Positions 21,405 through 33,462 of a stretch of 64,000 nt of DNA are shown piece by piece. The DNA comes from Lepidostoma basale. Taxonomy: Eukaryota > Arthropoda > Insecta > Trichoptera > Lepidostomatidae. Within the stretch, counting starts at the first letter, position 1. Every line of letters begins with the position of its first letter. The stretch lies in the NCBI GenBank assembly GCA_022606425.2, contig JAHDVF020000247.1:248001-312000 (forward strand). The letters are read 5' to 3'. Below the pieces are notes generated by a model. The model had not been told where the DNA came from. It was given only the letters and a program-made list of their open reading frames with translations, and did no database searches. The position numbers and the translations under genes are program-made.

Positions 21405-22075
21405 CCACTTTCAACTTTCAACGATAGGTAACTTATGTCTAGGTATATTTTTAGAGATTTTTTGTAAATGTTAGACCTGAACGCTTTACCATAGAAAGCA
21501 GTTTTAAACCTACATCACAGAGTATTCGGGGAGGCTATTAAGGACGGAGGGCCCACGAGGACTCCAGGGAGGTGGGAGGCGAACACCCTGCATTATTTAT
21601 GCGATTTTAATGTGTCGTCGCGCTCTAAGCGGATTGCGGCCGCCAGCCATTGCCTGTTGCCTGTTGCGCCGACAGGGGTACCACCGTGACGATAAAGGCG
21701 GGAACCGATGAAAATTTCTGATTTGAGGGTTGTAATAATTTTGTAAGCCTTCAATCTCAAAATGAAGGTATGCGAATGATTACAGTACACGATTCAAAAA
21801 ACTTAATTGAATGCATTTTTCGATAGTGAAAACATAAGTTGAAGAAGGCTGGTTATAAAAAAAGTGCCAAGCAATGTTACCTCAAATTTTCCGAAGGTTG
21901 TGTGCACTCAAGACATTGGCTGTGCAAAATTAAATAGAAAATAATATTTCTTTACGCCGCATAACGGTATTTATACATACTAAACGAAACCGACTAATTA
22001 ATTAAGAGCGCTCAAACTTTTAAATAAAATCAATACAACCTGTCTATGTGATAATGAAAACAAAAAAAAATATTG
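21405..22075. other. Unique DNA with GC-richer block (21500-21700)
   Basis: The block has GC-rich words (ggcggccgccagcc-like) and no recognisable ORF. Not matched elsewhere in the window. Confidence 0.4.
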
Positions 22076-22080
22076 ATACA

Positions 22081-22575
22081 AAATGTCTTTATTATTACGT
22101 ATTTAGTGTGCTTCCACGTGTTTATTTTCGACCGGTTTCGGCAGCTTGCTGCCATCGTCTTGTACCTACATCAAAATTTATCAAATTTACATTATTGTTT
22201 GTTTTTCTTTTTTCTGACTTACTCTCATTGGTTTTCTTGTTATATTATTTGTAAATATGTTTTTTTAAATTGTTAATTTTATTTTTGTGATTATAAACGA
22301 TTTGGATGTGTTATTCTGTAATGTTTATAATTTTTTGAATAAATTGAAATTGAAATTGAAATTATATATAATAGAATTATTTCAACTACAACTTAATAAA
22401 AGTAATACATTATTTAGAATCAGGAAAAAAAAATTTAACCCCCACCAGTATCAGTTATTATATAAACCTAATAAATTTTGATTTAGGTACCAGACAATGG
22501 TAGCATGCTGCCGAAACCGGTCGAACATAAACACAAGTGGAAGCGCACTAAATACATAATAATAAAGAAATTTAG
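22081..22575. repeat. Foldback HH-6, arms about 100 bp
   Basis: 22081-22185 is inverted at about 22471-22575 with roughly a dozen differences. Each arm contains GGCAGC/GCTGCC (or GGTAGCATGCTGCC) followed by GAAACCGGTCG, read on the minus strand in the left arm and the plus strand in the right. The middle is AT-rich with (aaattg)n. Confidence 0.85.
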
Positions 22576-22589
22576 CATTTTTTTTTTTG

Positions 22590-22645
22590 TTTTCATTATT
22601 TAAAATGAACTTGTACCAAGAAATTTCAATTAAAAATATTAGTTA
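22590..22645 (+). repeat. Short repeat shared with 10960 and 41010
   Basis: The sequence ttcattatttaaaatgaact and what follows recurs next to several ACCGGT-type hairpin palindromes, so it is probably the outer part of that family. Confidence 0.55.
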
Positions 22646-22749
22646 TTTATCTATGTGATATTGCCAATTTTCATTTTTATTTCAAAGGACATTCATTGAC
22701 ATTATGTATGGAATATAATTTCGTGGCTTTGTTGCAGGTGGTGTATCCT

Positions 22750-23070
22750 GTTGGTCAAAGGGTTTTTCAATAGGGACGCTCAAACTTTGACACCGTATAG
22801 CGCCCATTTTGGTTTAGCAAAAGCTGTCAAATTTAACCAGAATACCTATTTAATCTTGACATTTTACGATGAAGCCATGGACCGCTACACGCTTCAACAA
22901 CGAATTAAAATTATCAACATTTATTATCAAAATCAGTGCTCTGTTCACCAATTCATTGCCGTCTTGCAGAGTCCACAATACGTAGCACACAGTGCACCCC
23001 ACGATGGACATTCTGCGCGAGCGATTAAAAATGGAGCGCCCCTATTCAAGGACCCTATATTATTTAATGA
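22750..23070 (+). pseudogene. Transposase N-terminal remnant, second copy
   Basis: Reads MDRYTLQQRIKIINIYYQNQ, then broken sequence and GHSARAIKNGAP. It matches the remnant at 10250 and no catalytic part remains. Confidence 0.65.
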
Positions 23071-23071
23071 A

Positions 23072-25184
23072 CAATAAGATGATTTGGACACATGGAAAGA
23101 ATTAATGAAGAAATAATGGTAAAAAGGTGGCACGACCAATTAATTAATATTTAATGTCAGCCACTCGATTAGTCGGAGTGGGTCCATAACACGATGTATG
23201 AATATTGTGGAAACGAGATAAGTATGCCAGGAAAGAAAAGTGTGCTATACTCCGGCCGTTTTAAACGGAGTCTTGGGGCCATAAATGTCAATAGAGATAG
23301 GGATGGGAAGCGACCGTTATCGATTTTTCGTCGATCGATATACGATACGATCGACTATAATGATTTTATATGATCTATACGTTATGATATGTATGATGAT
23401 GGGTGACTAATGATTGGTCTTTACCAATTGCAGTGCGTGTTTTTTTTTGTTGCTATAAATGTGTTCACAGCAATTAAATAAATACATTCGTGTGTCACCA
23501 CTCACGAATGTATTTATTTTCTAACGTTGATTTGAATAAATTACATGGCGATATTAGTCCTCAAACTCCAACAGTGATTCACAACGTATGTACGGCCGCG
23601 TTTATTTGTGGTGTGAGTAGAGCGACAGTGGACCGAATAAAGACTGAATTATTGCAATTAGGCAGGCCCTGTACACCAAGAGCAAATTTTAAGAAACCAG
23701 AAACTGTCACCAATATTGACGATTTTGATAAAAGTGTGTTGAAGCGGACCGTTGGTTCATTTTATGATAGTGGAGAGTATCCTTCCGTGAGAACAATTAC
23801 CTGATTTTAAATGCGGAAAAAATTCGATGAGAACACTCATGTAGGAGATTGGGTTTAAGTATAAGAAAAATGCTGAAGGACGTAAATATTTAATGGAAAA
23901 AACAGATGTTGTTTGTGCCAGAATGGACTTTTTAAGGAAATTGGATTTACTTAGAAGAACAAACGATCAGCGGCCGCGTTTCTATCTGGATGAAACATGG
24001 ATTAATCAAAACCATTCAGGAAAGCGTATGTGGCTTGGAAGCAACGATGATGGTGGTTTCAAGAATCAGCCTGTAGAAAAAGGTCAACGATTGATAATTT
24101 GCCATGCGGGTTCCACAAGGACTGGCTTTGTTCCAGAAGCGAAGCTAATATTTAAAGCGGTAAAATCGAAGGATGCTGATTATCACACAGAAATGGATGG
24201 CGACACATATACGAGGCTCGTATGGCATGGATTTCCGCATTTCTAAATCTACTTGAACAGCCCTCAGTTAAAATCGTCGATAACGCAAGCTATCATTCAA
24301 TGCAGTTGGAAAAGATACCCACAAGAAACACAAGGAAAGCCGAGATTCAAGAATGGTTAACAAATAAAAACATTCCATATTCCAGCAGAGAAATTATAGA
24401 AGAGTTAATAAGAAAAGTAAAAGCCAGTAACCCGCAGAAGGTCTACTGATGAAATGAACGAGGCCACGAAGTAATACGGCTGCCTCCATATCACTGTCAA
24501 TATAACCCAATAGAATTAATTTGGGCACAAGTAAAGGGAGAAGTTGCAAATAATAATAATACATTCAAGATAGCAGATGTTGAAAATCACCTCCACCGAG
24601 CCATCGATAATGTCACACAAGAAGACTGGGCCAAATGTGTGAGATCTGCCGAGGAACTTCAAAACAGTGACCTACAGAAAGCTCGCTCAGAAAGCGAGAT
24701 CACGCGCCGCTTATAATAAATTTGGCAGAAGACACTGATGAAGAAGACTCCGATGAGGATTGATACATTTTTTTGGAATATAAACGGCTCTTTTAAGGGC
24801 CACAATATGATCTACTTTGTTTTTTATACTTAACTTTTTTCTGTGTTTATAGACATACGGTATACAAATTTTAAAATTAAACAATTTTTCTGTTTTTACT
24901 GGTATTTAATTTAGTATCTGGTAGTCACTAATTTCATACTAATTTAAACGCACATAAAACCCATAAATAAAGTTTAATATCAAAACTTTGTTAACTAGTT
25001 AAAGTTTATGAACAAGATACGATAATAAACGTTACTTATCGATATATTTATTTTATTGTAACGCCCAACCCTAAACCGCTCCATAAGGCTCGTAAGTGCA
25101 AGCGAGATAGACATAGGGAAATGATTTATGGCCCCAAGACTCAGTTCATTCCGATTTTACTATAGTCCATTCGTTCTGCTTACA
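23072..25184 (+). mobile_element. LINE-A copy 7, split by a DNA transposon
   Basis: 23072-23245 matches the LINE-A 3' region (…gatttggacacatggaaag… to …ggaaagaaaagtgtg). The LINE resumes at 25165 (gtccattcgttctgcttac). It is old and frameshifted. Confidence 0.75.
23248..25162 (+). mobile_element. Tc1/mariner-type (ITm) transposon, DD77E, decayed
   Basis: The two ends share GAGTCTTGGGGCCATAAAT in inverted orientation at equal distance from the ends, and TA flanks both sides (23246-23247, 25163-25164). On the plus strand a broken transposase gives CGVSRATVDRIKTELLQLGR, DDFDKSVLKRTV, YLDETWINQNHSGKRMW, VDNASYHSMQLEK and YHCQYNPIELIWAQVKGEV, ending in an acidic tail (EDTDEEDSDED). The second Asp (24279-24281) and the Glu (24513-24515) are in the same frame 77 codons apart, counting two adjacent TGA codons at 24447-24452. 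Normal Tc1 elements have 34-41. Frameshifts lie near 23800-23890, 24230 and 24705. It is not functional. Confidence 0.88.
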
Positions 25185-25189
25185 TTTAC

Positions 25190-25275
25190 GTCATTTAATA
25201 TCTGATTGATTTAATTTTTCTCGATCTTCCTTTATTTCTTGTTCCATTTACATAGTTAACTATATTTACCATCTT
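25190..25275 (-). repeat. LINE-A fragment
   Basis: Minus-strand match to the segment around GTRNRGRPRKTWHDQINQIL, degraded. Confidence 0.6.
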
Positions 25276-25304
25276 CTTGTTCCTTCTTCAACTACAACTT
25301 CTTG

Positions 25305-25738
25305 TACCGACCGTATAGAAGTGAAGTATGGAACTGGCAAAAGATGGATGAAAGTGGAATAAATGCAGTAGATCTCTTAACGAATTTGGGGTAATTCGTT
25401 AAGCGAGTGAATGCAGTGCGAATGAAAGTGTTATGAGCAAAATAATGAAACGGTCTTTAAGATGGTTTTAACACATGGAAAGAATGAATAAAGAAATAAT
25501 GATAAAGGAAGTATTTGTTAACAAGGGAAAATGGAACAAGAGAAAGACTGAGGAAAACGCAGAACGATTAAATCAATCAAATATTAAATGTCGAGTCGGT
25601 AAAAATCGATATACGTGCATACACGAAGTATGAATGTTGAGGCGCGAAGAAAGTATGTCAGGAAATAACCGTTTGGCGATCCATTACTTCTGCGTACCCC
25701 TTTTGATAAATGGCGTGATGATTAGTTAGTTAGTTAAG
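25305..25738 (+). mobile_element. LINE-A copy, degraded, with (TTAG)n tail
   Basis: Matches the LINE-A 3' half from the YGSEAWNWQ region to the TTAG tail (about 25720-25735) with many indels. Confidence 0.78.
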
Positions 25739-25799
25739 TTTGCATCAAATATCTTCTTTCTGAAATCTTCCCTGATATCATTTTTATAATTGATGGTTG

Positions 25800-25990
25800 T
25801 GTTTTTTATTTTGTTAAACTCCATTATAAAATGTTTCGCCCTTCTAAGCAGCAAGATAATGCATTAGAAGGGCGAAACATGTCATTTCCATAAAATATAA
25901 TAAAACTTCTAGAAAACTGACGTTTTCATTCGTATTAATTATTCAATATGAAGTTTTACATCATTGTTCAAGAAACAATAAATAGTTCTG
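25800..25990. repeat. HH-1 repeat, small palindrome
   Basis: GTTTCGCCCTTCTAA (25832-25847) is inverted at 25864-25878, reading TTAGAAGGGCGAAACATGTC on the plus strand. The HH-1 body (ccataaaatataataaaact, tctagaaaactgacgttttc) follows to about 25990. Confidence 0.78.
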
Positions 25991-25999
25991 TAAGCCTTT

Positions 26000-26655
26000 C
26001 CACAGTTTCAAATATCATTATATTATTGTTTTATTTAATATGGAACTTATATTTTTCAAAAATTAACGAAAAAAGATCACTAAAGATTTACCCCAAATAC
26101 ATTCCTTTTTCAAAATTCAATTAAGCTCCTGGAATATCTAAACAAAGCATTATAGCATGTAATAGAATTCTTTATTACGGGCACACATAATATGCTTTTT
26201 ATCCGGCTTAATTCCCTTATTATTGTAGATCTAATAAATATGTTCCCGATTCTATTACATCAAATAATATGAATTCGATAAATTCCAAAGAAGATAAGTA
26301 TTGGTAATCGCATTACTTCTCTTCATTATTCGGGAATATCGGAGATCAATGTAATTTTCCAGACGATTTCCTTCCATCCCTCTAAACATGTTATAGTGTA
26401 GTGCCGCTGCCGGATGGAGTTATCGCTGCGCTGGGGGATTAAAATGTGAATTTATTGCCGACGGAAAATATTTTTATGTCGAGGGTAGAATCTTCTGCGA
26501 ATTCCTGTTCTTTGACATAACGATTTCATTAAAACCCCGTGAGTTATTTCTGGAATCAATTCAGATGTTTTTTTTTTTTCACCCTTATGTTGACAAAATG
26601 AATTATTATTTTTATTAATAGAATAATTTATTAAATAAAATTCCTCAAAAGACAT
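26000..26655. other. Spacer, nothing recognised
   Basis: AT-rich. A GC-richer patch (26400-26460) and a T-run at 26567-26578 are the only departures. The 70-codon minus ORF has no domain. Confidence 0.45.
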
Positions 26656-26659
26656 ACCA

Positions 26660-26785
26660 AACATATTTAGGAATTAATTGTATCTCAATAGAGACGAAGA
26701 TATAAATTATTTGGAAACAGAAAATGGTGGTCGAGGCGTTTACAGGACTAATGACCTGTTGGTTGGATTAAGCGGTCGCTTTATG
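26660..26785 (+). repeat. R-17 dispersed repeat
   Basis: Matches 17500-17625 in inverted orientation and the arms of 39671-39836 (attgtatctcaatagagacg). Confidence 0.75.
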
Positions 26786-27044
26786 TAATACAACATTCGC
26801 CATTCCGCCCTTTTTACGACCACCGCATATTTAAGGTTTAAACAAAAACATATTTAAGGTTTAAAGGATATATTTTAGAACAGGTAAACTACCAGGTAAG
26901 CATGAGAGATAGCTCGACTTTACGAAGATACGATACTCTAAAGTCAAGAGCATTTGTGTTCAGAACGTACTTTTACCAAAATGAAAAGTGTTGATCTCTG
27001 AGAAGATCGTGTTCATTCTATAAATAAAATTATTTGAAAATTTG

Positions 27045-27370
27045 AACCTAAGAATGATCCTGGGACCCAGACCTCCGCGGGAACTTGAAGGCGTAGAAAA
27101 CTTATATGACTGAGGTGGCTCTGAGAATGGGTGGGCTGAAATGGTTGTTGGGGTGGCCATATTCGTCAAAGGACCGACAGCCGCTGGGGTAGAGGGGTTC
27201 TGGAATGGAGACAGCGCACAGGATTCCATAGAGTTGAACATCTCCCTACCCGCTGGACCGACGATATTTTAAGGATTGCTGGAAGTGGATGGATGTGAGT
27301 GGCAATGGAAAGAGGGAATTAGCGTGCTTTGGGAGAAGCTTACTTCCAGAAGTGGACGACAGACGACTGA
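27045..27370 (+). mobile_element. LINE-C scrap followed by LINE-D 3' end
   Basis: 27045-27085 reads RILRMILGPRPP (LINE-C). 27110-27370 gives a frame-broken LINE-D C-terminus (WAGHIA-like, DRRYFKDCWKWMD). The two pieces abut, so one element probably inserted into the other. Confidence 0.6.
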
Positions 27371-27374
27371 AAAT

Positions 27375-28205
27375 CAATCACATACAATTTTTAGGATTTA
27401 CTCTGTGAAAACTAAATTATCTAAAGCTTAAAATTTTGTAACAAAATGTTAATAGTTCAAATAATATAAACGCACAGTTCTTAAAAAAAATTATAAATGT
27501 ATTCGTAAATAATCCGACATAAGAGACGTATAGAAACAAAAATGCATCAATGTCTGCATCATCAAATTGTTGGTAAACAATGAAAAATACTATTTAAATC
27601 TGTTTAAGGTTATACGATGCAACAATTTTTAAATATTAAAACATATTGTGCAGCTATAATTTTAGAAAAATTTATTTATACCCGTGGTTTCTTATCCAAG
27701 ATACTTACTATTTTATAATCGATATTTCCGTTATTGTTACAAATTTTCTGACACTGCCGATTTTGTTTTGAATGCAGCATGACATTGCCCTGTTTGTTAT
27801 ATGTTATATTATTAACACATTTTCATACGAACGATATTTGTATGGGACGCCATCTTGAAAAATGGCATTTCTCGCATTCTGATTGGTTCATTTTGTAACT
27901 GCCGCTTTTGTTCTGAAAATTTTTTGACACTGCCGGTTTTGTTTCAAGTCGAAAATGTATGTTTTAATTGCGGATTTGTTTCAAATCAAATGTACACTCA
28001 GATTGTAAATATTTTCTCCATCAAACTGAATATTTAACACATTTTTGTATTTTGCTTGACATTGCCGTCATTGTTTCTATACGCCTCATATTAATGTTTT
28101 CTGTCTCTAATTGGGTCCTTTAGATAACTTTATAACAAGTGTAGAGTTCAATTTATTTTTAATTACTATGGTATATATTCACTTTACCAGCGCAACATAT
28201 AAAAT
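27375..28205. other. AT-rich DNA with a diffuse short repeat
   Basis: The phrases ctgacactgccg.ttttgtt, gacattgccctgtttgtt and gacattgccgtcattgtttc recur loosely between 27745 and 28075, suggesting an old tandem or transposon-end repeat. No coding potential seen. Confidence 0.4.
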
Positions 28206-28209
28206 ACTT

Positions 28210-28668
28210 TTACCACTAACTAACTAACTATCACGCCGTTTCCCGTAGGGGTATGCAGAGAGGATAGACCGCCAAACTGTTCTATCCTGACATAACTCTC
28301 GCGCATCTTCTACATTCACACACCGTGACACGCTCGTCGACTGTTCTTACTTCGAACATGGCCGGCTTTCAGTTTTTAATTAATTTGGTCATGCCATGTT
28401 TTCCTTGGCCTTCCTCGACTTCTTTTTCCATTCACACTACTTGTTTATGTCCTTTCTTCCCTCATCTATTCGATTCATGTGTTCCAACCTTTTAAGTGAC
28501 TTTTTCTTAATATTATTTAGGGCGCATTACATTCGGCCTTACATTCCTTTCTTAATTCATCATTAGATATTTTATCATACATTATTTTTCCGTGCATTAT
28601 TCTAAGTGATTTCATTTCTACAGCATTTATTCTACTTTCATTCTTCTTCTGCCAATAGTGTAGCATGT
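28210..28668 (-). mobile_element. LINE-A copy (copy-5 subfamily), degraded
   Basis: Minus strand begins at the CTAA repeat and runs through the C-terminal segment (GRPRKTWH, INKIKK-like) to KDESRIN. Several indels. Confidence 0.8.
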
Positions 28669-28669
28669 T

Positions 28670-29105
28670 AAAATAAATAATTGTACTCTATTCCCAAATT
28701 TTTTGTAAAAATATATCAAGCGACGGGGAAAATACATTTTCTCCTCACGAAGGACGAATATTTCTCATGTCGGGAAACCTTAGGCGAAAGAAAATTGTTA
28801 CACTACTCGAGAATGGCGTCGTCAAGTTGCCGGCATTTTTCCATTACCTGACGAAATTGGAATCTCTCGAGACTTCTTCGCAGAACGCACTAGGGGCGGA
28901 GAAGGGAGGTTCGGAGCGACGAGTGATAGAAATCTTTACTTATTTCGATAAAACATTATTCACATTTGAGAGGTTAACAGCTTTTTGTATTCGGTAAAAG
29001 GAAAAGTTATTAGTCATTAAAATTCAAACTAAAAGAATAACTTTTAATCACCCAGAGAACTACATAAAAATATATTTTTACAGCTAATAATAAACGTTTT
29101 TTTTT
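28670..29105. other. Unique DNA, GC-richer at 28790-28930
   Basis: A 76-codon plus ORF (28767-28997) runs through the GC-richer part but shows no domain. I see nothing else. Confidence 0.4.
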
Positions 29106-29106
29106 A

Positions 29107-29555
29107 AATTAACATCTTTAGTTCTTACTAACTTCCTATGGCCATACAACTCTTGAAGAGTTTTAGCCTCCTTGATGATTTTTTGCCAAGCTCCTCGATC
29201 CTGCGCCTTTTGCTCCCAGCAATCTGATTCGCCCAACCTAGCCAGATCAGCCAGAACATTATCCATTAGGCGCTGCGCTGTCTAGGCCTTCCTAGACGTC
29301 TTACTCCAATCGGTCTAGACGCGTACAGGGTCTTGATTGCTCTGGTCTCTTCGGCTCGGCATACGTGCCCAATCCATGCTAGGCGACCGGCTCTCATGGT
29401 GCTCTTTATAAGGGACTGCTGGGTCATCGTACGGATCTCTTGGTTGGTCCTATGCCTCCAAGTTCCCGCTGCAACACCGGGTCTGGGTCCCAGGATCATT
29501 CTAAGTATTCTATTCTCAAACCAGTAGATTCTTTGTTGTTCTTTTAGAGTACGGC
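29107..29555 (-). mobile_element. LINE-C 3' end, second copy
   Basis: Minus strand: GPRPGVAAGTWRHRTNQEIR, LAWIGHVCRAEETRAIKTLY, LMDNVLADLARLGESDCWEQ. A duplicated 'gcgctg' near 29275 shifts the frame. Confidence 0.85.
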
Positions 29556-29559
29556 TGGC

Positions 29560-30570
29560 ATTATTTGCAGTCCAAAAAATGATTTCGAACTACGGCAGAC
29601 TACATTGGCAGATCTTATAAGCATTTTTAGTTTAGTTCCTTTCTACTAAATTGCACGAAACATTTAGAATATCTGGGACTATTTTTCTTGATTTGTAAAT
29701 CTAACTTATCCCAGATCGAGACCTTTTTTTTACTGCTGATGAAGCCAGCCATAACCCTCACAAATTGAAAACACCCTTCTCTATCATGTTTTTTTATTTT
29801 ATTTTATAGTCGTTATTTACCTATATCTACAAAAGGGACCTTAAGTTACCCAATAAAAGTATAATTAAAAGCATTTTTCGTATTATTTGACATACTAATC
29901 AAATTCGCACTTAAAACATCTCTCGAAAAACCCAAATCTTCTGTTATCATTGACAAAAGAATATATTTTTATATCGATCTCCCGATGATGGAGATATACA
30001 ACTTTCGAAAGATGTCATGAAAAATAAGCTTAAAAAATTAAACAGAGTCAAAAGTAGAAACGGTGAAAAATAAACTTAAAACTAGGAAAATGGAGCTTTA
30101 ATTCACATAAACTTCCACGGTATTGACGCCTTAAGTTTATGTTTTTTTTTTAAATAAATATTAGCTATTTGTTTTGCGTGTGAAATGTTAATTCCATTCA
30201 AATCAGTAGATTTCACTTTTGTGTGATTTAAATACAGAATAGTATTTTTTTTTAATATGTAGCGATTTTATTTTAAAAATTTCGTTTGTTTTTTATGAAA
30301 CTCCAGTTCGCCCAAAAAATCGCCCCTAGTGCGTACTTGAACAACTCCCGGGTGCCCTCTCGGCCACTTTATCGACTTCTAAAACCTTATCTGCCGGTCC
30401 AAAGAAATCGGATTATTCAATTTATAATTTCAATGTACCCAATAAAAGTACCTTCGACGTGAAAGGAAAATATTTCACCCGATAATAAAAATCACCTTTC
30501 GTTTTCACGACGTACCTACCTAACCTGAACTACTGAATGTTATCTATGTGTATACATTTTCCGCCCACTT
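29560..30570. other. AT-rich DNA with degenerate hairpin-motif repeat (29960-30120)
   Basis: 29985-30018 holds CCCGATGATGGAGATATACA then CTTTCGAAAGATGTCATG, a decayed motif copy. What follows matches 3580-3640. The remainder is unrecognised; 30300-30440 is slightly GC-richer. Confidence 0.45.
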
Positions 30571-30572
30571 TT

Positions 30573-30960
30573 TCTTCTTTCTTGGTGTAGACCTATGTGG
30601 CCTGTTCTTCAGCCTTGCTTCTTCTGAGGTGGATTCCCAGATGTCCTTCCATTTTTAGGAGGTCTTCCACAAGAACGAGTCCCATGAGGCTGATTATAAA
30701 GTATAATATATGGGAGTCTGGTGGCGTCCATTCTTTAGACATAACCATACCAGTCCCTCCTTCGCTGTTTATTTCATCTTATAATATCCTCAGCCTTACA
30801 TATCTTTCTTATTCTTGTGTTCCTCGCGCGATCTCTCAGTATCTTCATCTCGGAAGTCCTCAAAACATGTTTGGTACTGATTGTGTCTGCCCTTGCTTCG
30901 CTTGCTTGCTTTATAGATTTGCTTTAGATGCTTTATAGATTCTCATCTTAATCTTAAAGG
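30573..30960 (-). mobile_element. LINE-B fragment
   Basis: Minus strand matches the LINE-B C-terminus from the 'adtirt…lrtsemkilR' segment to the (AAG)n tail, with indels. Confidence 0.75.
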
Positions 30961-31039
30961 TCATATTTAAGTTTTTTCATATTGTGGATTTCAAAGCACC
31001 AGAGGTTGCAGCAGCCTTGTTGACTTGGGCTTGAATTTC

Positions 31040-31170
31040 GTCCCGCAGATATACTAATGAAATTGTCTGTTTTCTAGAAGTTTTATTATATTTGAGATAA
31101 ATTACATGTTTCGCCTGTCTGAAGCATTATCAAATGTAACGAAAAATCAAACGCGCTGCTGTTTATATAC
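31040..31170 (-). repeat. HH-1 repeat with hairpin motif
   Basis: Minus strand TTTGATAA, T, GCTT-caga-cAGGC, GAAACATGT (about 31112-31134), then the HH-1 body. 'aaatcaaacgcg.agctgtt' at 31143-31163 is shared with 49285. Confidence 0.72.
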
Positions 31171-31277
31171 ACGAGTTAAAGAAACAGAAAGCGGTAGTTA
31201 AGGTAATTGATGTGGCAAAATATAATACATTGTTGAAAACAATTCAGGGGATACCTTGACATATAGTATTATCTGGA

Positions 31278-31395
31278 CTTACTCCTTCTTCTTCTTCAAG
31301 TGTCCTGTCGGGTCCCCCCAACGTTGACGATCACTTCGATGAACCTGTCCCTGTCATGCGCCGCTCGGAACAGCTCCTCCGCACTTCGGATGCCG
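31278..31395 (-). mobile_element. LINE-J 3' end scrap
   Basis: Minus strand reads RSAEELFRAAHDRDRF, then VGGTRQDT, a stop and an (AGA)n run. This is the usual look of a LINE C-terminus; clade unknown. A related scrap may lie in the FMO 3' region near 40240. Confidence 0.55.
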
Positions 31396-31511
31396 GTCCA
31401 ATTAAATTTAAATTTATTAAATTTATTAATACAATGTTTACATGGGTAATGACTATTAAATGCCGTTATATAAATCAGAAAAGAATTTCTGTGTTTAAGA
31501 TTACGTGTTTC

Positions 31512-31832
31512 CGACATGGCATGACCAAATTAATCAATTACTAAAAGGCGGCACATTCGAAGTCGGAATAATCGACATGCGTGCATGGTACGATGTATGA
31601 ATGTAGAGGAAGCCCGAGAGGTATGCCAGGACAGAGCATTATGGTGATCCATCCTCTCTACCTACCCCACCGGGAAATGGCGTGATGATTAGTTAGTTAG
31701 TTAGTTAGTTACAAATTATTATGAAAATATTTAAAATTTAACAGTGATTCTTAGTATATTCTAAAAACAGTATGGCGGCCCATTATTTCTGCCCAACCCT
31801 TAGGTGAGATGCGTATTGGTTAGTTATACAGT
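31512..31832 (+). mobile_element. LINE-A tails: 31512-31712 and scrap 31768-31832
   Basis: The first piece runs from WHDQINQLLKGG-like sequence to (TTAG)n at 31690-31711. The second is a 60-bp copy of the last coding part with a rudimentary tail. Confidence 0.75.
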
Positions 31833-31875
31833 ATTGGTTATTTGTTTTATTATTATTGTTATTATTGTTCAAATA

Positions 31876-32545
31876 ATGATAAGTCCAAGGTAATGATTTT
31901 TGAAAAGGAAGAAACCATGACAGTCTGCAACAGAGAGGGATATTGAAAGAAGGGTTGGGGCAGGCAACAAAGTGAATGGTGCACTTAAAGTTGTCATCGC
32001 AAACAAAAACCTATCCAAAAAAGCTAGAATGGCCGTGCACAATGGTGTTCTTTTACCGACCCTTATGTATGGAAGCGAAGCATGAAACTGGCAAAAGAAA
32101 GATGAAAGTAGAATAAATAAAGTAGAAATGAGATCTCTTAGATGAATGTGTGGATACTCTGTGTATGATAGAGTGTCGAATGAAAATATAAGATGTGAAT
32201 GCGGTGCGAATGATGGTGTCATGAACAAAATAATGAAAGGATCATTAAGATGGTTTGGACATATGGAAAGAATGAATGAAGAAAGAATGGTAAAAAAATT
32301 ATATGTTTATCATGTAAATGGAACTAGAAATAGAGGAAGACCGAGGAAAACGTGGCACGATCAAATAAATCAAATATTGAATGTCGGTCATGTGAGGAGT
32401 CAGAGAAATCGACGCGCGTGCATGACACGATATATGAATATTGACAAAGCGAGAGAAATATGTCAGAAAAGAAAAGTGTGGCAGTCCATTCTTTCTGCCT
32501 ACCCCTTCGGGGAGACGGCGTGATGGTTAGTTAGTTAGTTAGTTT
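31876..32545 (+). mobile_element. LINE-A copy 12 with internal deletion
   Basis: Starts at NKSKVMIFEKEETMTVCN-like sequence, jumps directly to RDIERR (about 70 bp missing near 31931 compared with copy 3), then is nearly identical to copies 2 and 3 to AYPFGETA and (TTAG)n. One premature TGA is near 32142. Confidence 0.87.
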
Positions 32546-32549
32546 TTTA

Positions 32550-33455
32550 TTATTGCTTAACTAATTTAATCTGATTTTTAAATACGTGGTATTTCGATTT
32601 AAATGTTATTACGATACTAATAACAAAACTATCAAATAAAGGGACGATGGGTACACTATTGATTCTGCATCTGACATGATCATTATTATTATATATGTTC
32701 ATACAAAATGACCGCTTTGGTCCGGTAATGAAAAATCTAAGTCGATTTCCGGACAAGGAGACCCCCATGGTTCAGTCATCTTTGCAAAATCACTTTGTTC
32801 TCAGATACAGCCAAAGAAGCTGTAGGATTTCACATGTAAAATGTGACATGAATAATTTTTTGTTGTTTTGTGTACCGATATTAACTTTTGAGGCATTGTG
32901 ATCCCAAAACTTTCTAGTTTTAAATTCGATTTTTTAATGTATTCCTACCGCATTGATGGTTGGGATTTGTATTTTGTAAAACTTATAATTATAAAGTTAA
33001 CGCGATTGTTTTATAGTTTTTACAGAGATGATTTATTGTATATAAAAATACAAATACTTGTTACAAATTCGTATCGCCTTGCGAGGCCATTTTTAAACTC
33101 GAAAGAGTATGAGAATTTTCTCCCAAGGTGAAACATATTTGTATTTATATATTTATAACTGATAATACAATCGTGTCTAGTTTCTTCACCAATCCCACCA
33201 GTCTGACGATCTCAGCGACAATATTAACAAACTTTTCATTTACTTTTTTTAAGTTAAATAATTCGTCAACTTGTCTCCATCCACTGCTGGACGTAAGCCA
33301 CGCCACCCATCTCGGTCTCTCGCCAGTGTTCTCAAGGTCCTTTCCGCCGTCTGCACAATATCATGTACCCATAAAACCAAATCTATTATCAAACTAAAGT
33401 AAATTTAAACATTATTCTATATTCTCTTCTATATTCGCCTTACTTTGTGTTGTAG
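32550..33455. other. Spacer; LINE tail scrap at 33270-33330
   Basis: Unique AT-rich DNA. 33275-33330 carries catccactgctggacgtaag, an RTE-like LINE tail phrase. Short ORFs on both strands have no domain. Confidence 0.45.
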
Positions 33456-33462
33456 ATGCTTT

